The position numbers and the translations under genes are program-made. A DNA stretch of 44,430 nucleotides from Verrucomicrobiota bacterium. Lineage in GTDB: Bacteria; Verrucomicrobiota; Verrucomicrobiia; Limisphaerales; SXTU01. Below the pieces are notes generated by a model. It ran no database searches. It saw only the letters and a list, made by a program, of their open reading frames with translations, and was not told where the DNA came from. Below, piece by piece: positions 23,976 to 31,035 of this stretch; the first letter of the stretch is position 1, and the number at the start of each line of letters is the position of its first letter. The stretch spans positions 1-44,430 of the forward strand of contig JACRKB010000290.1 in NCBI GenBank assembly GCA_016235545.1, written 5' to 3'.

Positions 23976-25477
23976 CTTCCCTGCCCCCGTTGGAACAGCT
24001 TCACCTCCGGGGCAAACTCCGCATCAGGGTCCAGCGGGAACATCGGTCGTTTGCACTTCGTGTGGCCGAGGCTGCGGAGATTCGCACTCGTGGAGCCGGG
24101 TGCATCCACGTCCACGTAGCGGGCCGCCCAAGCTTTGAACATGTGAGGCTCGCAGTGCGGTGACTTGACCACCACAGCGCCGAAATGCTCCGGGTCGCAG
24201 CCGTGCGCGAGGAACAGCGCACGGTCATACAGACTCACCGCCCGGCTCGTCAGAATCAGCGTGAAGTTGTCGGTCTGGACCACGGCGGTCCTGCCAGCCT
24301 GCCACAGCTCGCGCGTCGTCTCGCTGTGGAACCAGCCGTCGGAAAGCATCCTCACGCGGCCTTCGATGGGCAACGGAGTGAACCGTCTTCTGTCCAGCGC
24401 GCCGCCGACGGTCGTCTTGACCAAGCTCCCAATCCCTGCCGCAAACGCTGCCGAAACCGCGCCCGAGTCCACGATGGGAATCAACGCGGTGCCCTGATAG
24501 CCCGCGTCCAGCAGCGCACGCAGGATGGCGTTGCTGTCCCCAGACGCGCCGGAGCTGGTCGCGTCCGCAGCGTCCACCAGCACCACGGTGCCGGTTGAGT
24601 TCTCCTTTGTGATGCGCGCGGCGTCGGTGAGGCACGTCAGCGGCACTTGCATTTTCTCGTGGTGCTCCCAGAACAGGTTCGCAATGCGCACCGCCTCGCG
24701 CTCCGCCCGTGCCGGGTCGTTGTCTGTCACCACGAAGCTGTTCGAGGCCAGCGCGGGCACGTCGGTGAACGGGTTGCCCCACATCATCGCCGCCGAGAGT
24801 CCGCCGGGGCTCTGCTCAATGGCTTTTGCTGCATTCACGGCGTGACGGATGGAGCCGGTCTCGGTGATGAGTTCATCCCCGCGCACCAGCGCCGGCACTG
24901 TGACCTTCGCCGTCACCGGCCTGACCTCGCCTGCCACGATGCGCAACAGCAGCCGCGCCGCACGCACGCCCGTCCCGAAGAAGTCCACGTGTGGATACGT
25001 GTGAAACGCCACCGCCGCATCGCTCTGTTCCAGCATCCGGTCGGTCAGAATCCCATGCAGGTCCAGCGAGATGACGATGGGCACGCGCTCGCCGAGAATC
25101 TTCCGCGTCTCAGCCAGCAGGTAACCTTCGGGGTCGCCCTCGGTCTCCGTGGCCATTGCGCCGTGCAGGGAAAAGTAAACGCCGTCCACTGCCGGAGCAG
25201 CCTTGATGCTCGCGAGCAATTCGCCCGCGATGCGCTTAAACGCCGCATCCGCCAGCGTGCCGCCCGACGTGATGAAATGCGCGCTGCACGTCGGCACGAG
25301 CTCCACGCCGGGCGTCGCGTCGAACACGCTCAACGCCCCGCCCACCTCGCTGCGCACGCGGCGGTGGTAGTTCAGAACCTCCTGCCTGTGGCGCATGGTG
25401 AAATCCTCCTGGCCGCTCAACACCGGGTTGAACGTCGAGACTTCCTGTTTGCACTCGGCGATGAGAATACGTGGCAT
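23972..25477 (-). CDS. M81-family metallopeptidase (MlrC/DUF1485)
   Basis: 501 residues. The N-terminal half (about 1-295) carries the DUF1485 pattern RILIAECKQEVSTFNPVLSG, GVYFSLHGAMATE, ISLDLHGILTDRM and AFHTYPHVD, with His and Asp metal ligands. The C-terminal half is the MlrC domain (TVVLVDAADATSSGASGDSN, then SLVKTTVGGALDRRRF). MlrC in microcystin degraders cleaves a linear tetrapeptide; most relatives act on unknown small peptides or amides. No signal peptide, so cytoplasmic. Its stop codon is supplied by the edge of a palindromic repeat, so the last few residues (RGQGS) may not be ancestral. The enolase-family gene precedes it on the map and follows it in transcription. Confidence 0.88.
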   Translation of the reverse strand: MPRILIAECKQEVSTFNPVLSGQEDFTMRHRQEVLNYHRRVRSEVGGALSVFDATPGVELVPTCSAHFITSGGTLADAAFKRIAGELLASIKAAPAVDGVYFSLHGAMATETEGDPEGYLLAETRKILGERVPIVISLDLHGILTDRMLEQSDAAVAFHTYPHVDFFGTGVRAARLLLRIVAGEVRPVTAKVTVPALVRGDELITETGSIRHAVNAAKAIEQSPGGLSAAMMWGNPFTDVPALASNSFVVTDNDPARAEREAVRIANLFWEHHEKMQVPLTCLTDAARITKENSTGTVVLVDAADATSSGASGDSNAILRALLDAGYQGTALIPIVDSGAVSAAFAAGIGSLVKTTVGGALDRRRFTPLPIEGRVRMLSDGWFHSETTRELWQAGRTAVVQTDNFTLILTSRAVSLYDRALFLAHGCDPEHFGAVVVKSPHCEPHMFKAWAARYVDVDAPGSTSANLRSLGHTKCKRPMFPLDPDAEFAPEVKLFQRGQGS

Positions 25478-25867
25478 GGTGAACGGGGTTCAGATTAGCG
25501 AGCCGCGTGCGGCGACGGCAAGAGCTGCTTCGTTGACAATGGTATTTGCAGTTGAACCCTCATCCAATCGTTCACTTGAGCCACGGATGAAGATGAGAGG
25601 GCTGAATGAGGAGGGCATGAATGCAGGAGGAGGGCCGCTGTGTTCGGTTCGCTTCTTTCCTGCACTGCCTGTCATTCACCGCTTCATGTCGCGTGTGTGT
25701 GCCGTCATCCTTGCCCGGCAGAATGTGATTGAGGAACAAGGATGGACACAGTCGCATCGGCAGTGAGAGTCATACCCCTGATGCCGAGCCGGGAGCCACG
25801 CGGTGCTGACGCCCCGCTCGACTTTCCTCGAACGTGCCTCCCGGCTCCCGCCGTCCAACAACGCATC
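25478..25867. other. Gap between divergent M81 and ceramidase-like genes
   Basis: A 390-bp gap that must hold the promoters of both genes. It contains TTTGCAGTTGAACCC (25546-25560) and GAGCCACGGATGAAGATGAG (25577-25596). These are the edge and stem words of the palindromes at 5353 and 37991, but no matching second arm can be found. It looks like half of a repeat element or a decayed copy. No coding signal convinces me. Confidence 0.5.
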
Positions 25868-27304
25868 ATGAAGCACTCTGCCATCCGCCATTTCGCGCTG
25901 TTCTGCATCCTCTGCATCTTCGCATGGAAGAGTTCCGGGGCTGACAAGCCTAGGGTCCTTCGTGCCGGGGCTGCCACGAGCAACATCACCCCAAAGCTGG
26001 GGGTTTCCATAAATGGCGGGATGTCCGACGGCAAGGCGACGCACATCCACGACGAGCTGCACTCCCGCGCCCTTGTCCTCGACGATGGCTCCTCCAAGAT
26101 CGCCATCGTCGTCAACGACTCGTGCATGATTCCCCGCGAGGTCTTCGACGAGGCCAAGCGCCTCGCCAGCGCCGCCACCGGCATCCCCGCCAGCCACATG
26201 ATGATGTCCGCCACGCACACACATTCGGCGGCCACCTCGGCGTCCGTCTTCCAGAGCGAGGCAGACATGGAATACCGCGCCTTCCTCGCCGTGCGCATCG
26301 CCGACGCCGTGCTCCGCGCGCACAACAACCTCGCTCCAGCGCGCCTTGGCTGGGGCAAGGCCAGCGTGCCCGACCAGGTCCACAACCGTCGCTGGCACAT
26401 GGCGCCCGGCACCGTTCTGAAGAATCCTTTCGGCGGCGAGGACAAGGTGCGGATGAACCCTGGCGTGCAGAATCCCGCGCTCGTCAAGCCCGCCGGCCCC
26501 ACGGACCCCGAGGTTGTATTCCTCACCCTTCAGCGCACCAACGGCCAGCACCTCGCCCTGCTCGCCAATTACTCACTCCACTATGTCGGCGGCAATCCCG
26601 GCATCTCCGCAGATTACTTTGGAGCCTTCGCGGACCGCATCCAGGAGCTCCTTCGCGCCGACAGGCAGGACCCGCCCTTCGTCGGCATCATGGCAAACGG
26701 CACCAGCGGCGACATCAACAACATCCCGTGGCGCGACGGCGACACGAACAAATACGGCCCCGGCGAGAAGCTGAGGAAAGTCGCCGACCGCGTCGCCACC
26801 GAGGTCATCAAGGCGCTGCCCGCCGTGAAGTTCCACGATTGGGTTCCCCTGGGTGCCGCGCAGAAGGAGGTTTCGCTTGCCGTCCGCAAGCCCGACTCCG
26901 CCGCGATTGCCCGCGCGCAAGGCATTCTCGCGAAGGCTCCGAACCAGTTCCCGCGCCTCAGGGGCCTGGATGAGATTTACGCCCGCGAGACGGTGCAGAT
27001 GGCCGACTTCCCCGACCGAGTGGAAATCATCCTCCAGGCCCTGCGTCTCGGAGACCTCGCCATCACGGCCATTCCCTGCGAAGTCTTCGTGGAGATTGGT
27101 TTGGAGATGAAGGCGAAGAACCCGTTCCCCGCCAGCTTCACCATCTCTCTGGCCAACGGCTACAACGCCTATCTCCCCACGCCGCAGCAGCACGCGCTGG
27201 GCGGCTACGAGACCTGGCGCGCGAAATCCAGCTACCTTGAAACCGGAGCGTCTCCGCAAATCACCGCCGTCCTGTTCGAGCTGCTCGGCCGGTTGAAAAA
27301 GTAG
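25868..27304 (+). CDS. Exported neutral/alkaline ceramidase-like hydrolase
   Basis: 478 residues. Signal peptide about 1-25 (ending SSGA). The mature part follows the neutral/alkaline non-lysosomal ceramidase N-terminal domain: LRAGAATSNITPKLGV at the start, HDELHSRALVLDDG, MMSATHTHSAATS (metal-binding His pair), NYSLHYVGG, IMANGTSGDINNIPW, and LANGYNAYLPTPQQH near the end. The C-terminal Ig-like domain of true ceramidases is missing. In PVC bacteria this short form is common and its amide or ester substrate is not established. It diverges from the M81 gene; proximity of an M81 peptidase and an enolase-family enzyme hints at a catabolic neighbourhood. Confidence 0.8.
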   Translation: MKHSAIRHFALFCILCIFAWKSSGADKPRVLRAGAATSNITPKLGVSINGGMSDGKATHIHDELHSRALVLDDGSSKIAIVVNDSCMIPREVFDEAKRLASAATGIPASHMMMSATHTHSAATSASVFQSEADMEYRAFLAVRIADAVLRAHNNLAPARLGWGKASVPDQVHNRRWHMAPGTVLKNPFGGEDKVRMNPGVQNPALVKPAGPTDPEVVFLTLQRTNGQHLALLANYSLHYVGGNPGISADYFGAFADRIQELLRADRQDPPFVGIMANGTSGDINNIPWRDGDTNKYGPGEKLRKVADRVATEVIKALPAVKFHDWVPLGAAQKEVSLAVRKPDSAAIARAQGILAKAPNQFPRLRGLDEIYARETVQMADFPDRVEIILQALRLGDLAITAIPCEVFVEIGLEMKAKNPFPASFTISLANGYNAYLPTPQQHALGGYETWRAKSSYLETGASPQITAVLFELLGRLKK

Positions 27305-27367
27305 GGCGGCGCGGGGCGCGTCTCAGTTTCTTGCAGCCTCTCATCAGCACCGGGCTTGAGCCCGGTG
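27303..27367. repeat. Repeat end (CTCAGTTTCTTGCA) plus perfect hairpin
   Basis: GGCGGCGCGGGGCGC followed by TCTCAGTTTCTTGCAG (27322-27335) is almost identical to the left end of the palindrome at 36502. The hairpin CACCGGGC-TTGA-GCCCGGTG (27348-27367) follows. The matching right end (TGCAAGAAACTGAG) is absent downstream, so this is a partial element. It starts at the stop codon of the ceramidase-like gene. Confidence 0.6.
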
Positions 27368-27406
27368 AAGCAGGTGTGCGAGGGAGGAGTTGTTTCAACC
27401 CTGAAT

Positions 27407-27566
27407 CCGCAGTGGGACCTCACGCAAAGGGCGCAAAGGGCGCAAAGGGAAAGACTATTGAAACCGCGAGCTCCCACCCGTTGGGTGAAGGCTGCCGGTG
27501 CCTGCATTTGGAACAAATGCCCTTCGGCGTTGCGTTCTTCGCGTCCTTTGCGTGAACCAACTGCGG
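27407..27566. repeat. Long imperfect palindrome
   Basis: CCGCAGTGGGACCTCACGCA, then AAGGGCGCAAAG, against CCGCAGTTGGTTCACGCAAA, then GGACGCGAAG, on the other strand. TTTCAACC and GGTTCAAC lie just outside. The middle (27450-27520) has CCGTTGGGTGAAGGCTGCCG and no open frame of note. It is part of a 698-bp gap (27305-28002) filled only with repeats and gene remnants. Confidence 0.65.
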
Positions 27567-27762
27567 TTTTTTTGGTTCAACGGTTTCTGCCGGCAGGCCC
27601 GCCGCAAAGGCGACAAAAGACGCCGACCACCTCGACCGAACCAGAACGGGCCTGCGGACCGGAGCCACACGCCACAATATCCCGCCGCTGCGGGCGCATT
27701 CCTATCCAACGGATTGGTGAAAACCCAAAAACTGGCTTGAACCCGATTTCGGAAATCGGGCT

Positions 27763-27828
27763 GAAAGCGCTCAACCTGCCCCGCCATCGGCAGGGGAAGG
27801 ATTCCGTCAATGACGGCCGCGAGTGCAT
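27763..27828 (-). pseudogene. Decayed 5' end of an antitoxin-like gene
   Basis: On the minus strand ATG 27828 is followed, after a one-base deletion, by ALAAVIDGILPLPMAGQVER, which parallels AAIIDEILHLPPSGQAEVIQ of the intact gene at 28241-28462. Similarity also covers the sequence upstream of the start (ACTATTGG and GGTCGCAAG words in the same order). The homology stops at the palindrome CCCGATTTCGGAAATCGGG (27742-27760), which may have interrupted the gene. A remnant of a second copy of the two-gene module. Confidence 0.6.
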
Positions 27829-27888
27829 CGGCCGTGGCTATTGGCCGCAAGCCAAGGTCGCAAGTGGGAAAGAACAGCTCCCGCGCAG

Positions 27889-27996
27889 TTACGCCACCGC
27901 CACCACCGCCTTGATGACGCCGGTTTCCGGCGTGGTCCAGCTCGGGAAGACGCCGCTCATGTCCTCGAAGCCGGCCTGGTGCGTGATCCACGGGCG
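27889..27996 (-). pseudogene. Detached 3' end of the alcohol dehydrogenase gene
   Basis: Bases 27897-27996 match 28560-28659 at 98 of 100 positions without gaps; the latter is the end of the intact dehydrogenase gene. In frame it encodes RPWITHQAGFEDMSGVFPSW followed by TTPETGVIKAVVAVA and a TAA. The intact copy has I for S and K for T. It sits directly behind the stop of the 28003-28248 gene, with no upstream part of the dehydrogenase. Either a tandem duplication with loss or capture with the small module. Confidence 0.8.
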
Positions 27997-28002
27997 CAGC
28001 TC

Positions 28003-28248
28003 CTATTGGATTTCCTGGCCGAAGGGCAAATGGCCGGGCAGCAGGAGGGTTTTGACCAGTTCGCCTTCGCCGCACAACGTCATGCCGGGGAAGCGTTTGA
28101 ACCAAGGGCCAATGGGAACTTCCGGCTGAGTGTCCAACCATGTCGCCAGCAGGCCGAGTCGTTCGGCGGGAATCTGCCGCTGTCGGATGCGCTCGAGCAG
28201 ATGCGCCAGCAGCGCCGGTGGCAGCTTGGCGCGTCGGATTTCAGGCAT
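28003..28248 (-). CDS. Small conserved-looking protein, second gene of a two-gene module
   Basis: 81 residues: MPEIRRAKLPPALLAHLLER, then IRQRQIPAERLGLLATWLDT and a C-terminal part with GPWFKRFPGMTLCGEGELVK and LLPGHLPFG. No signal peptide, no known motif; helical at first, then a compact WFKRFPGM...GEGELVKT region. Its ATG overlaps the end of the upstream gene (ATGCCTGA contains both the start and that stop), so the two are translationally coupled. Such overlap, tiny size and the mobile-looking flanks suggest a toxin-antitoxin-like module, with this as the candidate effector, but I do not recognise the family. Confidence 0.6.
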   Translation of the reverse strand: MPEIRRAKLPPALLAHLLERIRQRQIPAERLGLLATWLDTQPEVPIGPWFKRFPGMTLCGEGELVKTLLLPGHLPFGQEIQ

Positions 28249-28462
28249 GGGACGCCGCGCCGTAGAAGCCGCGCGTAATGGCTGACTTGAGCTTCTCGAC
28301 TTCCGCCAGATCGTCGGATTCCACCATCCTTTGCGCGAGGCGGGTGAGTTCATCCGGGGCGAGGGACCGCTCACTGGCCAGTCGAAAAGCGAACTGGATT
28401 ACTTCGGCCTGCCCTGACGGCGGCAGGTGCAGGATTTCGTCAATGATGGCCGCTGAATTCAT
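28241..28462 (-). CDS. Small antitoxin-like protein, first gene of a two-gene module
   Basis: 73 residues: MNSAAIIDEILHLPPSGQAE, VIQFAFRLASERSLAPDELT, RLAQRMVESDDLAEVEKLKS and a tail ending GFYGAASHA. Mostly helical with an LPPSGQAEVIQFA segment like the small addiction-module (antitoxin) proteins that begin with a helix-rich binding domain. It overlaps the next gene by 8 bases. A truncated relative lies at 27763-27828. A 15-bp tandem repeat sits 36 bp upstream (28498-28527) and could be an operator for autoregulation. The role is inferred from architecture, not from a recognised family. Confidence 0.6.
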   Translation of the reverse strand: MNSAAIIDEILHLPPSGQAEVIQFAFRLASERSLAPDELTRLAQRMVESDDLAEVEKLKSAITRGFYGAASHA

Positions 28463-28497
28463 GAGGCTAAACTATTGGTCTCAAATCGTGGTCGCAA

Positions 28498-28527
28498 GGG
28501 AGAAAAGGGACAGGGAGAAAAGGGACG
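28498..28527. promoter_or_regulatory. 15-bp tandem repeat upstream of the two-gene module
   Basis: GGGAGAAAAGGGACA is followed at once by GGGAGAAAAGGGACG: two copies of a 14-base word at 15-base spacing. It lies between the dehydrogenase stop (28552) and the antitoxin-like start (28462). Direct repeats in this position often bind the antitoxin, but no binding is shown. Confidence 0.4.
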
Positions 28528-28551
28528 TCAAGCCGGCATTGGCCGGGAGCC

Positions 28552-29580
28552 TTAATCTACCGCCACCACCGCCTTGATGACGCCGGTTTCCGGCTTGGTC
28601 CAGCTCGGGAAGACGCCGATCATGTCCTCGAAGCCGGCCTGGTGCGTGATCCACGGGCGGGTGTCGATCTGGCCGTCCTCGATGAGGCGGATGATGCGGG
28701 TGAAATCGCCGGGCAGGGCGTTGCGGCTGGCGCGGATGTCCAGCTCGCGCCGGTGCAGCGCGGGGGCCTGGAGGAAGCTGATCTCCGATTGCGTGATGCC
28801 GACATAGATGAGCCGGCCCTTGAAGGCGCAGTAGCTCAACGCCTGGCCCATGGATTTGTTGCTGCCGGTGGCGTCCACCACCACGTCTGCGAGCTGGCCG
28901 TTGGTCAGCTCAGCAAGGCGCTTCAGCTCTTCGCCGTCGCCTTTGGTCAGGATGGTGTCGGGCACGCCCATGGTGTTGCGCACGAAGGCGAGGCGTTGCT
29001 CGTTCATGTCCATGACGATGGTCTTCGCGCCGGAGAGCTTGGCGAACTCGACGACCGAGAGGCCTATCGGTCCCGCGCCGATGACAAGCACGGCTTCGCC
29101 GGGCTTCGGCTCGCCGCGGTTCACCGCGTGGCAGCCGATCGCGAGCGTCTCGACGAGCGCGAGCTGGTCGAAGGAGAGTTTCTTGGACGGGTGCATTTTC
29201 CGCGCGGGCAGAACGATGCGTTCGGTCATGCCGCCGTCGCACATGACGCCGAGGGTTTTGTTGGTCTCGCAGCAGTTGGTGTGGCCGCGCCGGCAAGTGT
29301 AGCAGTGGCCGCAGTTGATGTATGGCTCGACGGAGCAGCGGTCGCCGGGCGCGACGTTTGTGACGCCCGGGCCGACGGCGAGCACCTCGACCCCCAACTC
29401 GTGGCCGGGGATCCGCGGGTAGCTGAAGAAGGGCATCTTGCCGAGGTAGCCGGAGATGTCCGTGCCGCAGATGCCGATGCGATGGACGCTGAGGAGGACT
29501 TCACCGGCGGCGGGCGCGGCGGGTTCGGCGATGTCGATGCGCCGCCAGGCCTGGGGCTTTTCGAGTTGGAGGGCTTTCAT
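28552..29580 (-). CDS. Zinc-dependent medium-chain alcohol/polyol dehydrogenase
   Basis: 342 residues. Catalytic zinc ligands Cys38 (GICGTD), His60-Glu61 (PGHE) and Glu144; structural zinc cysteines 90, 93, 96 and 104 (NCGHCYTCRRGHTNCC). The NAD(P)-binding GAGPIGLS is at 168-175, followed by IVMDMNEQRL, where the acidic Asp after the second strand favours NAD. Closest in pattern to sorbitol, L-idonate or L-galactonate dehydrogenases; substrate unknown. Start at ATG 29580 (MKALQLEKPQAW) instead of an in-frame ATG 15 codons earlier, because the family begins there. Its last 100 bp are repeated at 27897. A ParE-type pair lies directly upstream. Confidence 0.9.
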   Translation of the reverse strand: MKALQLEKPQAWRRIDIAEPAAPAAGEVLLSVHRIGICGTDISGYLGKMPFFSYPRIPGHELGVEVLAVGPGVTNVAPGDRCSVEPYINCGHCYTCRRGHTNCCETNKTLGVMCDGGMTERIVLPARKMHPSKKLSFDQLALVETLAIGCHAVNRGEPKPGEAVLVIGAGPIGLSVVEFAKLSGAKTIVMDMNEQRLAFVRNTMGVPDTILTKGDGEELKRLAELTNGQLADVVVDATGSNKSMGQALSYCAFKGRLIYVGITQSEISFLQAPALHRRELDIRASRNALPGDFTRIIRLIEDGQIDTRPWITHQAGFEDMIGVFPSWTKPETGVIKAVVAVD

Positions 29581-29602
29581 GTTGTGTCGCGGGCGGGAGG
29601 TT

Positions 29603-29938
29603 TTAGTCGAGGCCGGGTGGCTCAAGCAAGCGGCGGGACAAATCGCGCGAGCCGTGCATCAAGCGCCACGCTTCGAGGTGCGTGTCGGTGATGCGGTAGA
29701 AGAGCACGACCTTGTTGAACGGCGGCTCAACGCGGAAAGAGCGCAGGCCGGTGAGCAGCGGATGGGGGAAGCGGCGGCGACGGCCTAGTCCGGGATGGGG
29801 AGACAAGCCGTCGAGCGTCTCGTCCACGGCGTTCTTGAAGCGTTGTGCGATTTCCTCGCCCGCCTCCTCCAGATACCAGCGAAACCGTTCAGCCACGTCG
29901 AACTCGAACGTGTCCCGCCGTAGGAGCGGCAGACTCAT
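29603..29938 (-). CDS. ParE/RelE-superfamily toxin
   Basis: 111 residues. The RelE/ParE fold pattern is seen: FEFDVAERFRWYLEEAGEEI, AQRFKNAVDETLDGLSPHPG, then a basic LGRRRRFPH stretch, GLRSFRVEPPFNKVVLFYRI and HLEAWRLMHGSRDLSRRL. This matches ParE-type toxins (two helices, a beta-sheet with R..P...Y.I.Y, and a final HG.RD element). ParE poisons DNA gyrase, RelE cuts mRNA; which applies cannot be told, but the wording is nearer ParE. The start overlaps the antitoxin stop by four bases (ATGA). Confidence 0.85.
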   Translation of the reverse strand: MSLPLLRRDTFEFDVAERFRWYLEEAGEEIAQRFKNAVDETLDGLSPHPGLGRRRRFPHPLLTGLRSFRVEPPFNKVVLFYRITDTHLEAWRLMHGSRDLSRRLLEPPGLD

Positions 29939-30183
29939 TTGCGCCGATGCTCCACGAGAATCCGGTCACAGACAGCCTGCATCTCCTCACGGCAGTATGG
30001 CTTGAGCGGGGAGTTCGCCGCCTTCAGCAACTCCGCCTCCAACTCCGGCGTGTCCTCCTCGGGGTTCAAGTCAGACGGCTCATGTGGGATAGCTGGACCG
30101 GCGCGCAGCCAGCGCTCCAACTCGGTGCGCTCCTTAAACGAGAGTGTCTCGATGGCAGCTTGGATTTCAACGACCGTGCTCAT
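29935..30183 (-). CDS. Antitoxin paired with the ParE-type toxin
   Basis: 82 residues: MSTVVEIQAAIETLSFKERT, ELERWLRAG, then an acidic stretch (PSDLNPEEDTPELEAELLKA) and a basic C-terminus. The AIE.LS..E...L..WL start occurs in many small addiction-module antitoxins. It lies directly upstream of, and overlaps, the toxin gene, and the pair is bounded by the pdxJ stop (30259) on one side and the dehydrogenase start on the other. Likely autoregulated, as usual for such pairs. Confidence 0.8.
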   Translation of the reverse strand: MSTVVEIQAAIETLSFKERTELERWLRAGPAIPHEPSDLNPEEDTPELEAELLKAANSPLKPYCREEMQAVCDRILVEHRRK

Positions 30184-30258
30184 GGCGGGAAACTAGTCCT
30201 CCGGGCGGAGTGCGCCAACCCGAAAATCCACCCGAAAATCCAGACTCAAAACCCGGAA

Positions 30259-30990
30259 CTACTTCATCACCGCGAGCATTTCCTTCACCGCCTTGGCGAG
30301 GCCGATGGTGATGCTCCGGCTGATGATGCTGTGGCCGATGTTCAGCTCGACTAGGTGCGGCACGATGGCCAGCAGCGGCGGGACGTTTGTGCAGTTCAAG
30401 CCGTGGCCGGCGTTGACTTGCAGGCCCAGCTCGTGCGCCTGCGCGGCGGCGGCGGCGAGGCGCTTCAGCTCGGCCTTGCGCTCGCGCGCCTTGCCGAAGC
30501 ATTCAGCGTAAGCGCCGGTGTGCAGCTCGATGAACTGGCTGCCGGTCATCGCGGCGGCGGCAACTTGAATCGGGTCGGGTGCGATGAAGAGGCTCACCTC
30601 GATGCCCGCGTCGCCCATGCGGCGGGCGGTGCGCTTGAGCGCGGCAAGATTGCCCGCGACATCGAGGCCGCCCTCGGTGGTGACTTCCTGCCGGCGCTCC
30701 GGCACGAGGCAGACGATATGGGGCTTCAGTCTGAGCGCGATGCGGATGATTTCCTCGGAGTTCGCCATCTCCAAATTGAGGCGGGTGGAAATCTTCTTCC
30801 TCAGCGCGATCACGTCGCGGTCCTGAATGTGCCGGCGGTCCTCGCGCAAATGTGCCGTGATGCCGTGCGCGCCTGCCGCCTCGCACAGGAGCGCGGCTGC
30901 AACGGGGCACGGCTCGCCCGCGCCGCGCCCGTGATAGCGCGCCTCGCGGACGGTGGCGACGTGGTCAATGTTGACGCCGAGTTTCAGCAT
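30259..30990 (-). CDS. pdxJ: Pyridoxine 5'-phosphate synthase
   Basis: Condenses 3-amino-2-oxopropyl phosphate and 1-deoxy-D-xylulose 5-phosphate to pyridoxine 5'-phosphate, the last ring-forming step of the DXP-dependent vitamin B6 route. 243 residues, normal length. Seen: [17 protein letters not shown] at 3-19, [19 protein letters not shown] near 42-60, [51 protein letters not shown] and the C-terminal [20 protein letters not shown] at 30990 gives the canonical [12 protein letters not shown]. No pdxA is in the window. Confidence 0.95.
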   Translation of the reverse strand: MLKLGVNIDHVATVREARYHGRGAGEPCPVAAALLCEAAGAHGITAHLREDRRHIQDRDVIALRKKISTRLNLEMANSEEIIRIALRLKPHIVCLVPERRQEVTTEGGLDVAGNLAALKRTARRMGDAGIEVSLFIAPDPIQVAAAAMTGSQFIELHTGAYAECFGKARERKAELKRLAAAAAQAHELGLQVNAGHGLNCTNVPPLLAIVPHLVELNIGHSIISRSITIGLAKAVKEMLAVMK

Positions 30991-31035
30991 GAGGCGAACG
31001 TAGCCGCCGAGAAATGGCGGCGGAAGGAAAACCAA

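Noticed and set aside
27742..27760. Palindrome CCCGATTTCGGAAATCGGG as an operator
   Set aside because: It lies inside the broken antitoxin-like remnant, not in front of an intact gene; more likely a short inserted repeat.
29581..29625. Earlier ATG for the alcohol dehydrogenase (15 codons longer)
   Set aside because: The family starts at MKALQLEKP, and the extension overlaps the ParE toxin gene end without similarity to relatives.
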